A DNA stretch of 64,000 nt from Phycisphaerales bacterium (GTDB lineage Bacteria > Planctomycetota > Phycisphaerae > Tepidisphaerales > Tepidisphaeraceae). Position numbers and translations under genes: made by a program. The notes beneath the pieces were generated by a model. The model was not told the origin of the DNA. It saw nothing but the letters and a program-made list of their open reading frames with translations, and ran no database searches. Location: the NCBI GenBank assembly GCA_020847375.1, contig JADLCB010000021.1, positions 124,001 through 188,000 on the forward strand, read 5' to 3'. Numbering within the stretch: the first letter of the stretch is position 1; every line of letters starts with the position of its first letter. Shown piece by piece: positions 44,712 to 53,378 of the stretch.

Positions 44712-46295
44712 CTAATTGGAACGACCCGACGGAAGATGGGTCACATAAAGCTGGCCGACCTTGGTCCAGTGATATTCAGGTGATGGCGGCTGGCGTGTAT
44801 CAGCTGGGATCAATACGACCGTAACGCCCGATTGCTGCGTTAATTCTTGATCGCCGCGTTGTTGGGCTACTTTCAGAGCCTGCTCCAACCTGCTGACGAT
44901 GGAAACCCCGTCGCGCTGCTGGCGCCAAACCACATATTGCACACCGAACCGCCCCATCGAATCTTCCGCGATAATGATTCCATCAGCACCGGCCAGTTGC
45001 ACGGCTTGGTCGGCGGTCTGCTGGGTTGAAGTTTGCCCAACACCCCACGGAATAAACAGATACGCATAATCATCACGATAGGGTTTGAAACGCTCACCAC
45101 TGCCCAAAACGCGGGCAGACCGCAACGGTTTCGGCCCCACTGCGTATAACGCCGGCGTCAGCGCAATCAGCGCCGCTGCCACGATGATCGTGATCTTTCC
45201 CGCCTGCCCGCGCCAGTGACAGATAATCCAGGCAAACCCAATGGCGGAAAAGATGGCCAGAAGTGAAAAACTCGGCAACAGGAAGGTGTACTGGTCGGCA
45301 ATACCATAGCGCAGCACAAACGTCAGATGGATGAACAGGTCAGCCAAAAGAACGATGCGCATCAACCGGCTGACACCCAATCGCCGAGCACGGAAAATAC
45401 CGATGGCAGCGGCAGGTAACAGAAGATTAGGGAAGCTATACGCCGTAAAAAACAGGCTGATGGTGGTGTAGCGCAACGTATTACCAATACCCGCAACAGC
45501 CGGGCCAAAACTATGGCCAAACAGGGCAGACTGGATCGTCGGGCCAATTTCGCCGGTTTGAACCATCGTCAGGATGACCAACCCGGTGAACGGGGCTGAG
45601 GCGATCAACCATAAGGCAATGGCGGCCAGCAAATCTTTCCAGCGCCACTGATGTTTGATGGCCGCCGACAGGCCGACAAGACCAACCACCGGCAAGGTCA
45701 ATAGCGCCAGATTATGAATGGCAAAACCAATGCCATTGACAAGAAAAGCCGCGATCAACCAGCCCGGCCGCCGCGAACGATCCCACTGCACGATCGTGCC
45801 CACTTCAAAAAGCAAAACGGCAGCAACCAGCGTGTACGACTCCGGCGTGGTGGAAAACCGCCAGAACGTATTGGCCACCGCCAGACCCGTCGCTGCAAGC
45901 AGCGCTGCAGTCCGATTGCCCGTGAGATGAAGGCCAATCCAGTAGATGCCCGCCACCGCCAGTGCGCCAAACAGCGCGCTGACCAGCGCCGCAGCATGGG
46001 CTGGTGTCAAGGGCAGAGAGACCATCGCCAGCTTTTCCAGCCAGTAGGCCAGCGGATGCGACAACGCCAGACCCAGCGGATTCACCAATTCATCATTCAA
46101 CACCCGCACCACCAGCGCGCCCGAATCCTGCCACTGAATCGTCCGCGCCGCGGTCAACCCATAAAGACACAAAGCGCCGATAAATACAGCCAGCCAGCCT
46201 CGCCAGGCACTACGCTGGTTCAGCACAGGCATGCCGACTTGATCCGCAGCAGCGTCGATTGGATCCATGAATCGTTGAGTTGGTGAATCGGGCAT
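44712..46295 (-). CDS. GT-C type membrane glycosyltransferase (DUF2723-like)
   Basis: 527 residues with about 10-12 TM helices and a ~110-residue C-terminal periplasmic domain (about 410-527). The first periplasmic loop has QWQDSGALVVRVL and LGLALSHPLAYWLEK, matching the DxG...HPxxY pattern of DUF2723 and protein-mannosyltransferase-like GT-C enzymes, where the Asp is catalytic. It uses polyprenyl-phosphate sugars outside the cytoplasm. Nine bases behind the UbiA-family gene, so a pair. Substrate is inferred from that partner. Confidence 0.65.
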   Translation of the reverse strand: MPDSPTQRFMDPIDAAADQVGMPVLNQRSAWRGWLAVFIGALCLYGLTAARTIQWQDSGALVVRVLNDELVNPLGLALSHPLAYWLEKLAMVSLPLTPAHAAALVSALFGALAVAGIYWIGLHLTGNRTAALLAATGLAVANTFWRFSTTPESYTLVAAVLLFEVGTIVQWDRSRRPGWLIAAFLVNGIGFAIHNLALLTLPVVGLVGLSAAIKHQWRWKDLLAAIALWLIASAPFTGLVILTMVQTGEIGPTIQSALFGHSFGPAVAGIGNTLRYTTISLFFTAYSFPNLLLPAAAIGIFRARRLGVSRLMRIVLLADLFIHLTFVLRYGIADQYTFLLPSFSLLAIFSAIGFAWIICHWRGQAGKITIIVAAALIALTPALYAVGPKPLRSARVLGSGERFKPYRDDYAYLFIPWGVGQTSTQQTADQAVQLAGADGIIIAEDSMGRFGVQYVVWRQQRDGVSIVSRLEQALKVAQQRGDQELTQQSGVTVVLIPADTRQPPSPEYHWTKVGQLYVTHLPSGRSN

Positions 46296-46304
46296 CGTTT
46301 CTCG

Positions 46305-47249
46305 TTATTGATCCACGGTGGCAGCAAGAATTGTTACGACGACGGCAGCCACTCCCGCCACCCAACTGACGCGATCACGCAGGGCAAAAGTTACCGGATC
46401 ATCACTCAGCTCCCGCCGTACCGCGACAAACCAAATCCGCGTAATCCAATAAAGCAGGATAAACCCAACCAGCCACAACAGACGCGGCTGGGCATATTGG
46501 GCGCGGGCCAGATCGGTATTCAGATAAACGGCAAAGAGCAACACCGACAGATAACCGCTGACCGCACCAAACGTGGCAATCATCGGCATATCTTCAATAC
46601 GGTAATTTCGCGAGCGAAGATGCTGAACCTCATTATCTGATGCAAGGGCCAATTCGGTGTATCGTTTTACAAAAGCAAGACTCAGGAACAAAAACACCGT
46701 AAACGCCAGCAACCACGGTGTGATCGTCAGCCCAATCGCCGCCCCACCGGCCAGCAGGCGCAGGCAGTAGAGAATGGCCAGCATGAAAACGTCAATGAGC
46801 AACCGAGCCTTAAGAACCAGCGTATAGGTCAGCGTCAGAATGATATAAGCCGCCAGAAAATCGCTGAACAGCAGGGGTAAAAAAATGAGGCTGATGGAAA
46901 TCGCCACCACCAGCAGGACAACGAGCATGACAATTGCCAGCGGGACCGAAATCAACCCCGCAGCAATGGGCCGGCCCCTTTTGCGCGGATGGGCGCGATC
47001 CGACGCCAGATCATGCAGATCGTTGGCGATATACCCTCCCGACGCAGCCAGACAGAAGGCAACCACCGCCAGCAACAACACAGGCCAGCGATCAAGATAT
47101 TGTGGCTGATGCGAAAGTAAAAACGGAATCACCAGCAGCACATTTTTAGACCACTGATGCGGTCGCAGGAGTAGCAACGCAGCCACGAACAACCCACGCC
47201 TGGGAACGGGGGCTGACGTGACATCGACCGAAGACTCCATATGGCTCAT
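46305..47249 (-). CDS. UbiA-family prenyltransferase, decaprenyl-phosphate phosphoribosyltransferase-like
   Basis: 314 residues, about 8-9 TM helices. First Asp-rich motif NDLHDLASDRAHPRKRGRPI and second-region RNYRIEDMPMI resemble DPPR synthase (UbiA/Rv3806c type), which attaches phosphoribose to polyprenyl phosphate. The early LLRPHQWSKNVLLVIPFLLS is also typical. An alternative start is ATG 47240. Together with the following GT-C gene it could make and use a polyprenyl-phosphate pentose. No epimerase (DprE1/2-like) is seen beside them. Confidence 0.8.
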   Translation of the reverse strand: MSHMESSVDVTSAPVPRRGLFVAALLLLRPHQWSKNVLLVIPFLLSHQPQYLDRWPVLLLAVVAFCLAASGGYIANDLHDLASDRAHPRKRGRPIAAGLISVPLAIVMLVVLLVVAISISLIFLPLLFSDFLAAYIILTLTYTLVLKARLLIDVFMLAILYCLRLLAGGAAIGLTITPWLLAFTVFLFLSLAFVKRYTELALASDNEVQHLRSRNYRIEDMPMIATFGAVSGYLSVLLFAVYLNTDLARAQYAQPRLLWLVGFILLYWITRIWFVAVRRELSDDPVTFALRDRVSWVAGVAAVVVTILAATVDQ

Positions 47250-47429
47250 GTTAATCCGTTATGGGACGAACGCCAGAAACTCGTTGCGCAAAGCATCAAA
47301 TCTAGCATCGGCATAATTCGGCCGGCTAATCATGCCGAAGTTCGTATTCTCCAAGGGATTACAACCCAAAAGTGCGCCAACAGCACTCAGGCGGGATCTG
47401 CCCATCGGTCGTTCGGCCGATTGTTTCAT

Positions 47430-49361
47430 CTACCGCACCTGCACCAGATACGGGCTGAAAAGAATCACCGGGCGCTGCTGCAACAGTTGCAACGCGCGCA
47501 ATTGGCGGACGATTGGTCGGCGCAGTTGCGGCGCAATACCAAGCAGCTCAAGAGCATCGGGCAACCCCATCCGCGGGCGCATCAGCTCCGCGCCGCGGTC
47601 TTTGCGGTTGATCAAATCCGACAGGCTCGCCGGTGCTGGAACCGTGCTGACCGTATATTCACCCTTGTTCAGGTCCGCCTGATCAGCCGCGTAACGCACC
47701 GCATCCTGCAGACCGCCAATTTCATCCACCAACCCCAGCGTCAGCGCCTGTTCAGCCAGAAAAATCCGCCCGCGCGCCACCCGGTCGATATCACCGATCT
47801 TCTGGCTGCGTGTCGTCAAAATGCGCCGGGTGAACTGGTCATAGGTCTGGCTCATCCACTGGGTCACCATCTGCCGCTGCTTGTCGCTGAACGGTGCATT
47901 GCTGCTGAACAAATCAGCGTTGGCGCCGCGCGTAAAAGGCTGGGTATTCAAACCCAGTTTGCCATACAAGTCTTTCACAACAAACTTGCCGCCGACAACC
48001 TCAATCGAACCGACGATCGCCGTCGGATCGGCAATAATGTGCTCGGCACTGCTGGCCAGATAATACCCGCCGCTGGCTGCCATCGACCCCACGCTCACCA
48101 CCACCGGTTTGCTCCTGGCCAGCCGCCGTACCGCCTGCCACATTGCTTCGCTGGCGGTGGCTGAACCACCAGGAGAATCAATGCGAATGACCACCGCCCT
48201 GATCTGCGGATCCTTGGCGATTTGACGCATCGCCTGACGGATATCCTCCGAACCAATGGATGGATCATCAAACAAACCCGAATCGCTTTGACCATCCACA
48301 ATAACGCCCTGGGCGTAAACAATCGCAACCTGCGGGCCAGGCACGGGTTCAGTGGTCTTCATCAACTGCGACAGCAGCACGAAAATATTGCTGAAATCCA
48401 GCTCCGTTTTTTCAGCCGCCCCGTAATCCTTGATGATGTTGAGTCGTTTCTGGTTGTAACTACCGGCCATCAACTGACGCAGACCATCAGGATCAACCAG
48501 ATGATCCACCAATCCTGCCTCCAGCGCCTGGCTGGATGGAATCAGGGCTTGATCGATCAGATCAACAACCTGCTGGCGGGGAAGATTGCGATAACGGCTG
48601 ATCCCGTCAACCAGTTGATCGAACAGCCCATCGGCCAGCCGGTTCAGTTCCTGCGTCAACTCCGGGCTGGGGCTGGTACGGGTCAACTGCTCATCAGCCC
48701 CCTTGTATTCGCCGATCTGCACATAATCAGCCTGCACCCCGATCTTATCGAGCAGCCCTCGGGCAAATAGCGCCTCAATACCAACACCGGGCATCAACAG
48801 CTCGCCCCCTTCGAGCATACAGATATCGCTGGCGCTGCTGGCCATTGCGTAAAGCGTACTATCGTACGAATCCGCGTAAACAAAGACCTTTTTGCCCGCA
48901 TTTTTCGCCTGCTGCAACGCGCTGCGGATTTCCTGCGCCTGGGCCAGATTGATCTGCGTAGCGCCGCAGGTGATCAATATCGCGTTGATCGTATCATCGC
49001 CAACGGCCTGATCGATCCGGCTCAGCAGCGCCTGCAACGTGAAATCTTCCTCACCTAAAAACGCAAATTCCGATGGCTTTTCCAGCAGCGGTTCATTCAG
49101 ATCAATATGGGCCACCACCGGCAACGCTGCATCACGCTGACGCCGGGCGACGATCTTCTCCGCCAGTTCCGCCGCTGTCGGATAGACAGTCTTCTGATCG
49201 GTTGGCGCTGTCTCCCTGGCGACAGAGGTGGAAGAATCAACCGATTCAGCCACACCGGAATCAGCCCCTCCTGCCGCAACATCCGCCGCCAATAATTGAT
49301 CCTGCAACCCCGTAACAAAACCAAAACTCAGCGCCATCGCCATGATCAAACGAACCATCAT
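47430..49361 (-). CDS. sppA: signal peptide peptidase SppA, double-domain type
   Basis: 643 residues, like the 67-kDa type. Signal peptide/anchor at the start (about 1-25). The N-half has the catalytic Lys in IGEYKGADEQL, the C-half the catalytic Ser in VSVGSMAASGGYYLAS; these form the Ser-Lys dyad. IDSPGGSATASEAM and ADPTAIVGSIEV are also typical. It clears signal peptides left in the membrane. A Ser/Thr/Ala linker at about 30-60 may tether it. Start has GGAG upstream; ATG one codon later is also possible. Confidence 0.95.
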   Translation of the reverse strand: MMVRLIMAMALSFGFVTGLQDQLLAADVAAGGADSGVAESVDSSTSVARETAPTDQKTVYPTAAELAEKIVARRQRDAALPVVAHIDLNEPLLEKPSEFAFLGEEDFTLQALLSRIDQAVGDDTINAILITCGATQINLAQAQEIRSALQQAKNAGKKVFVYADSYDSTLYAMASSASDICMLEGGELLMPGVGIEALFARGLLDKIGVQADYVQIGEYKGADEQLTRTSPSPELTQELNRLADGLFDQLVDGISRYRNLPRQQVVDLIDQALIPSSQALEAGLVDHLVDPDGLRQLMAGSYNQKRLNIIKDYGAAEKTELDFSNIFVLLSQLMKTTEPVPGPQVAIVYAQGVIVDGQSDSGLFDDPSIGSEDIRQAMRQIAKDPQIRAVVIRIDSPGGSATASEAMWQAVRRLARSKPVVVSVGSMAASGGYYLASSAEHIIADPTAIVGSIEVVGGKFVVKDLYGKLGLNTQPFTRGANADLFSSNAPFSDKQRQMVTQWMSQTYDQFTRRILTTRSQKIGDIDRVARGRIFLAEQALTLGLVDEIGGLQDAVRYAADQADLNKGEYTVSTVPAPASLSDLINRKDRGAELMRPRMGLPDALELLGIAPQLRRPIVRQLRALQLLQQRPVILFSPYLVQVR

Positions 49362-49680
49362 GATTACTCCACTGTGAAAAAACCCATCTCGATAGCCAGA
49401 CTGATCCTATTCGTCGCAGCTCGCCGCTACTCAGCCTGGCCTCATCCTAAAACAACCGGACGGATAATTACCAGCAAAAAAGCCGTAATTTTTCTGCTAA
49501 CTCTCGTTATTTTATGGGATTGCGCACCAAAACCATCCTGCGTTAATTCGTTGGCAACCCATCGCAGGATAGATTCATCGCGCTCACCTGTATATCCTGT
49601 ATCGTCTTTGTCCGCTGGGATGCCCCTAAAATAGACAATTTTAACATTGTTCGGGTTGTCCGTTTGTTTACGGTAAATCA
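49362..49680. other. divergent intergenic region sppA / rimO
   Basis: About 320 bases, AT-richer at 49610-49680 where a rimO promoter is expected, but no clear consensus found. A minus-strand open frame (49442-49687, 81 codons) crosses it and overlaps the rimO start. It has no recognisable motif and neutral codon use, so I do not call it. Nothing else visible. Confidence 0.4.
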
Positions 49681-51171
49681 ATGTCATCTGCTCCTGCCAT
49701 TCAATCGGTTGCTTTTGTCTCGCTGGGTTGTTCCAAGAATCTGGTGGACAGCGAGCGTATGCTCGGATTGCTCGCCCAAGACGGGCTGGCGATTACGGCA
49801 GATGCCGCCAGCGCCGATGCCATTGTCATCAATACCTGCGGTTTTCTCGAAGCCTCCAAGGAGGAATCGCTGCGGGAAATCCGCGACGCGGTAGCGCTAA
49901 AAAAGACCGGCCAGGTCAAGCGCGTGATCGTGGCGGGCTGCCTGGTTCAGCGACACAAGACGCGCCTGCTCAACGAAGTGCCGGAAATCGACCGCCTCAT
50001 CGGCGTGTTTGACCGTGAGCATATTGTCGAAGCGGTGCGTGGTCAGGCCAATCCGCGCCAGGCGCATGGGCACTATCTGGGTAAATACCACGATCTTTCG
50101 CGCGATCTGGTCGCCGGTACGACGTCGGCAGCGGCCGCGACTCCAACAACGAACCAGAGCAAAACCAATCGCCCGGCCGTCTTTGAAGATGACCGCGCCC
50201 GCCTGCGGCTGACGCCGCGCCACTATGCTTATCTGCGTCTGAGCGAAGGTTGCAACCAGGGTTGCGCGTTCTGCACGATTCCATCGATTCGCGGGCCGAT
50301 GCGCTCCAAACCGCTGGAACAGATTCTGGCTGAAGCCGCCGAACTGGCGGCTGACGGCGCGATTGAACTGAACCTGATCGGTCAGGACACCACCAGCTAC
50401 GGCACGGACATCGGTTACGCGGGTGGCCTGGCAGGTTTATTGCGCGAACTGGACAAACGCATCGCCCGCGATGTGGCCTGGCTGCGCTTGATGTACGCCT
50501 ATCCATCGTGTTTCACCGATGAGATGATCGACGCCATTGCGCAAAGCCCGCGCGTGGTCAAATACATCGACATGCCCCTTCAGCATATCAATGACCAGGT
50601 TCTGAACCGGATGAAACGGCGCGTCACCCGTGCCCAGACCGAAACATTGCTGGAAAAATTGCGCACACGCATTCCCGGCATGACCATCCGCACGACCCTC
50701 ATCGCTGGCTCTCCCGGTGAAACCCAGCAGCAGCACGATGAGCTGGTGCAGTTCGTGCGCGACTTCGGTTTTGACATGATGGGTGTCTTTGCCTATTCGC
50801 CTGAACCGGGCACACCCATGGGCCGCATGGCCGATCAAGTACCGGATCCGCTCAAGCAGCAATGGGTCAAAGAGTTGATGCTCACCCAGCAGGAGGTCGC
50901 CTTCGCCAAAAACAGGGCGATGGTCGGAAAACAAGTTGATGTTCTGGTCGATCGGCCAGCCGGCCGGGACATTGCCGATGGTTTTGTCGCCCGCACCGCA
51001 GGTCAGGCGCCGGATATCGATTCGGTTACGCTCGTCAGCGCCAAACGCGATGATGAACTGCACCCCGGACAGATGCTGAGCGTCAAAATCACCGACTGGC
51101 AGGAGTATGATCTGCTGGCGGAGTTGCCGCGACGCAATGCCACGCGCCTGCGTGTCCTGCGCTCGCACTGA
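49681..51171 (+). CDS. rimO: ribosomal protein S12 methylthiotransferase
   Basis: 496 residues. The N-terminal MTTase domain has VSLGCSKNLVDSERMLG, NTCGFLEASKEESL and VAGCLVQRHK, whose three Cys bind a second iron-sulfur cluster. The radical-SAM domain has SEGCNQGCAFCTIPSIRGPM, and there is a C-terminal TRAM domain (about 430-490). The Gly-Cys-Ser-Lys-Asn start and length indicate RimO, which adds a methylthio group to Asp88 of S12, in preference to MiaB. An Ala/Thr-rich insert at about 140-165 is unusual. Confidence 0.95.
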   Translation: MSSAPAIQSVAFVSLGCSKNLVDSERMLGLLAQDGLAITADAASADAIVINTCGFLEASKEESLREIRDAVALKKTGQVKRVIVAGCLVQRHKTRLLNEVPEIDRLIGVFDREHIVEAVRGQANPRQAHGHYLGKYHDLSRDLVAGTTSAAAATPTTNQSKTNRPAVFEDDRARLRLTPRHYAYLRLSEGCNQGCAFCTIPSIRGPMRSKPLEQILAEAAELAADGAIELNLIGQDTTSYGTDIGYAGGLAGLLRELDKRIARDVAWLRLMYAYPSCFTDEMIDAIAQSPRVVKYIDMPLQHINDQVLNRMKRRVTRAQTETLLEKLRTRIPGMTIRTTLIAGSPGETQQQHDELVQFVRDFGFDMMGVFAYSPEPGTPMGRMADQVPDPLKQQWVKELMLTQQEVAFAKNRAMVGKQVDVLVDRPAGRDIADGFVARTAGQAPDIDSVTLVSAKRDDELHPGQMLSVKITDWQEYDLLAELPRRNATRLRVLRSH

Positions 51172-51333
51172 TAATGATCGTACCGTTGTGTGTCTCATAC
51201 ATCGCGCCGGCCTGTGCGGCGCCTGACCCAACAGACACCGCGTACCCTGTTTTGACGCCAGTCAGGCAGAACCATTCGCATTCAGACGATTTTACGCTAC
51301 AATCCGCTTTGCTAATTTGAGGAGCTATTGGTT

Positions 51334-51900
51334 ATGCGACAAGTGATTGCTGCACTGGTGATTAATGAACCCGGCGTGCTGGCCAGCGTTGCCGGTATGT
51401 TTGCCGCCCGTGGTTTCAATATCGATTCCCTGGTGGTCGGGCGTACACAGGACCCCAATTTGTCACGCATGACCATCGTGGTCAACGGGGATGAAAACAC
51501 CCTCGACCAGGTGCGCAAACAACTGGCCAAACTCGTGCCCGTTTCTCAGATCCATAGCTTTGCCGGCAGCGATTTCATCGAGCGCGATATGATCCTGGTT
51601 TCGGTCAAGGCTGGCCCTTCCAAACGCAGCGAAGTGATCGAAGTGGTTGATCTGTTCCGCGCCAAAATTGTCGATATCGCGCCGGAAAGTGTGGTCGTGC
51701 AACTGGCTGGCACGGAAGACAAAATCGAAGCCTTCCTCGAATTGATGCGCCCCTACGGTATTCTGGAAATGGCCCGCACGGGCGTTATCGCCATGGCGCG
51801 CGGAATGCAGTTGACCACCCATGAGGAGACCAGCAACGATTCAGCCAAGCGCGTCCGCAGCCTCGATGCCCCTCCGGCCCAGGCACTGCCGCCCAGTTAA
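51334..51900 (+). CDS. ilvN: acetolactate synthase small (regulatory) subunit
   Basis: 188 residues from ATG 51334, with GAGGAGC before it; a TTG two codons earlier is in frame. ACT domain NEPGVLASVAGMFAARGFNI then DSLVVGRTQDPNLSRMTIVV, and the C-terminal domain with ERDMILVSVKA and MRPYGILEMARTGVIAMARG. It gives valine feedback to acetolactate synthase. The large subunit (ilvB) is not adjacent, which is unusual as most bacteria keep them together. The last ~25 residues form a Ser/Pro-rich tail. Confidence 0.93.
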   Translation: MRQVIAALVINEPGVLASVAGMFAARGFNIDSLVVGRTQDPNLSRMTIVVNGDENTLDQVRKQLAKLVPVSQIHSFAGSDFIERDMILVSVKAGPSKRSEVIEVVDLFRAKIVDIAPESVVVQLAGTEDKIEAFLELMRPYGILEMARTGVIAMARGMQLTTHEETSNDSAKRVRSLDAPPAQALPPS

Positions 51901-52003
51901 GTCGCCCCTGTCAATCAATTTCCACTGGGCAGCGCGAATCGTCGGATGTATTAAAACCGCACGAGTGGCGCACGACTGACCTTCGTGCGGCCATGCACCG
52001 GTC

Positions 52004-53137
52004 TCATTGTTCCGTCGTAGCAGCCGGCGAAAAATACGCGCGAATCAGCGCACGATATTTCGCCGGCGCAGCCGGCAAAGCTTTCATCGCCTCCGCCTGC
52101 TGGTTCTGCCCCGTTGGCCCTTGCCCGCCGCTGCCCTGATGGGCAACACGTTGATTGTCGTTGCCCAAAGCCGGACTGGCCACAGAACCATTCACCTGAT
52201 CCGCACGAGGCTCAACACCGCGATCATCCGTCGCGTGCTGGTCAGCCACCCCGTCACCGCTGCCCGACGCCTGATCCAACGGGTGAGCGTCTGTTGCCTT
52301 GGCTGATGGCTGATCGAACCGGCCCATCTCCTTCAGTTCCGGTCTGCGCCCCTGCGTCAAAGTAGTCTGACTTATCGCGTCACTGGCTGCATCGCTTGCA
52401 TCACTGACACCCGCACGCCATGCAGCATCAGTCGTCGCTGCATCGGATTCTTGCGCGCGATCCAATCGCGTCGTCTGCTGATTTTGTGTCGGTTGATCCG
52501 GTCTATCCCGCTTGCCCGCTGAATCCACCTGTCGATCAAGCCAAAACGGCTGATTCAACTCCGCAGCCGCCGCTTGCCCAGGCGCAACTGCGCGTCGCGC
52601 CGCCATCAACTGATTCAACCGATCCGGCGTAACAAAGCCGCTACCAGCCACCGTCACCGGTAATCGACCGGCAAAGACCAGCAGCGAGCCAGCCAACAAC
52701 AACGCCGACATGATCCCGCCCCACGCCCGCGCCCCCAACCAGCGCAAAACCACCCGCCTAGGCGCAACATGGCGCGATTGTTCATTAGCCGACTGCACCA
52801 GCGCCTTGGCCCACTCATTTTTTTCATTGCGCATCTCCCACGCCGAACTGAGTAGATCATGAAGCTGCAACTGCCGATCCGCCCGCATCAGCGCCTGCAG
52901 CAGGCTGGGAGAACGCAGCAACCCCCACACCCACCCCATGACCGCTCCTCCCAGCAGGATCAACCCGCCCGACCAGCCCAGCGGCTCACCCCGCCACAGC
53001 CGCACCCCACCCATCATCAGCACGACCATCGATCCAGCCACCGCGCCGACACCCGCACATTCCAACATGCGCAAAAACCGCCAGCGCCGATGCAATCGGC
53101 GCGCGAACTGCTCCAGTCGATCGGGAGGACTCCTCAT
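52004..53137 (-). CDS. unknown membrane protein with long disordered linker
   Basis: 377 residues from ATG 53137 (ten codons longer is possible). Three hydrophobic segments at about 30-48, 58-76 and 141-158 frame a soluble loop (ADRQLQLHDLLSSAWEMRN). About 170 polar Gln/Asp/Ala/Thr residues follow. The end is compact and charged: AMKALPAAPAKYRALIRAYF. This shape, with a short helical C-terminus after a low-complexity linker, is common in planctomycete membrane proteins near BatA/MoxR-like loci, but no such genes are here. Function unknown. Confidence 0.55.
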   Translation of the reverse strand: MRSPPDRLEQFARRLHRRWRFLRMLECAGVGAVAGSMVVLMMGGVRLWRGEPLGWSGGLILLGGAVMGWVWGLLRSPSLLQALMRADRQLQLHDLLSSAWEMRNEKNEWAKALVQSANEQSRHVAPRRVVLRWLGARAWGGIMSALLLAGSLLVFAGRLPVTVAGSGFVTPDRLNQLMAARRAVAPGQAAAAELNQPFWLDRQVDSAGKRDRPDQPTQNQQTTRLDRAQESDAATTDAAWRAGVSDASDAASDAISQTTLTQGRRPELKEMGRFDQPSAKATDAHPLDQASGSGDGVADQHATDDRGVEPRADQVNGSVASPALGNDNQRVAHQGSGGQGPTGQNQQAEAMKALPAAPAKYRALIRAYFSPAATTEQ

Positions 53138-53378
53138 GCCAACGACATTGTAGCACGACCGCACCATCCATCAGCCAATTCGTTAACAGACGACACCCAA
53201 GCAAACTCATCCAGACAGACCATTTTCCCGAATTTCCATGATTTTCTTCATGCTTTTATCGGACCCTGCCGATAAGATATCCGGGCCTATCGGCGCGACT
53301 GGTGCTGATCAATCAGGCAATCCCCGGTGACAGGACGTCACCAGCAGCACTGGCAATTGACTCTGGAGGAGTCGAACG

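Noticed and set aside
49442..49687. 81-codon minus-strand frame between sppA and rimO
   Set aside because: Overlaps the rimO start, no motif, no TM or signal peptide, codon use not distinctive. Left as non-coding.
53257..53274. TATCGG-N6-CCGATA inverted repeat before the GT2 gene
   Set aside because: Six-base arms in a non-coding stretch about 100 bases from the gene; no matching site near other genes, so chance is likely.
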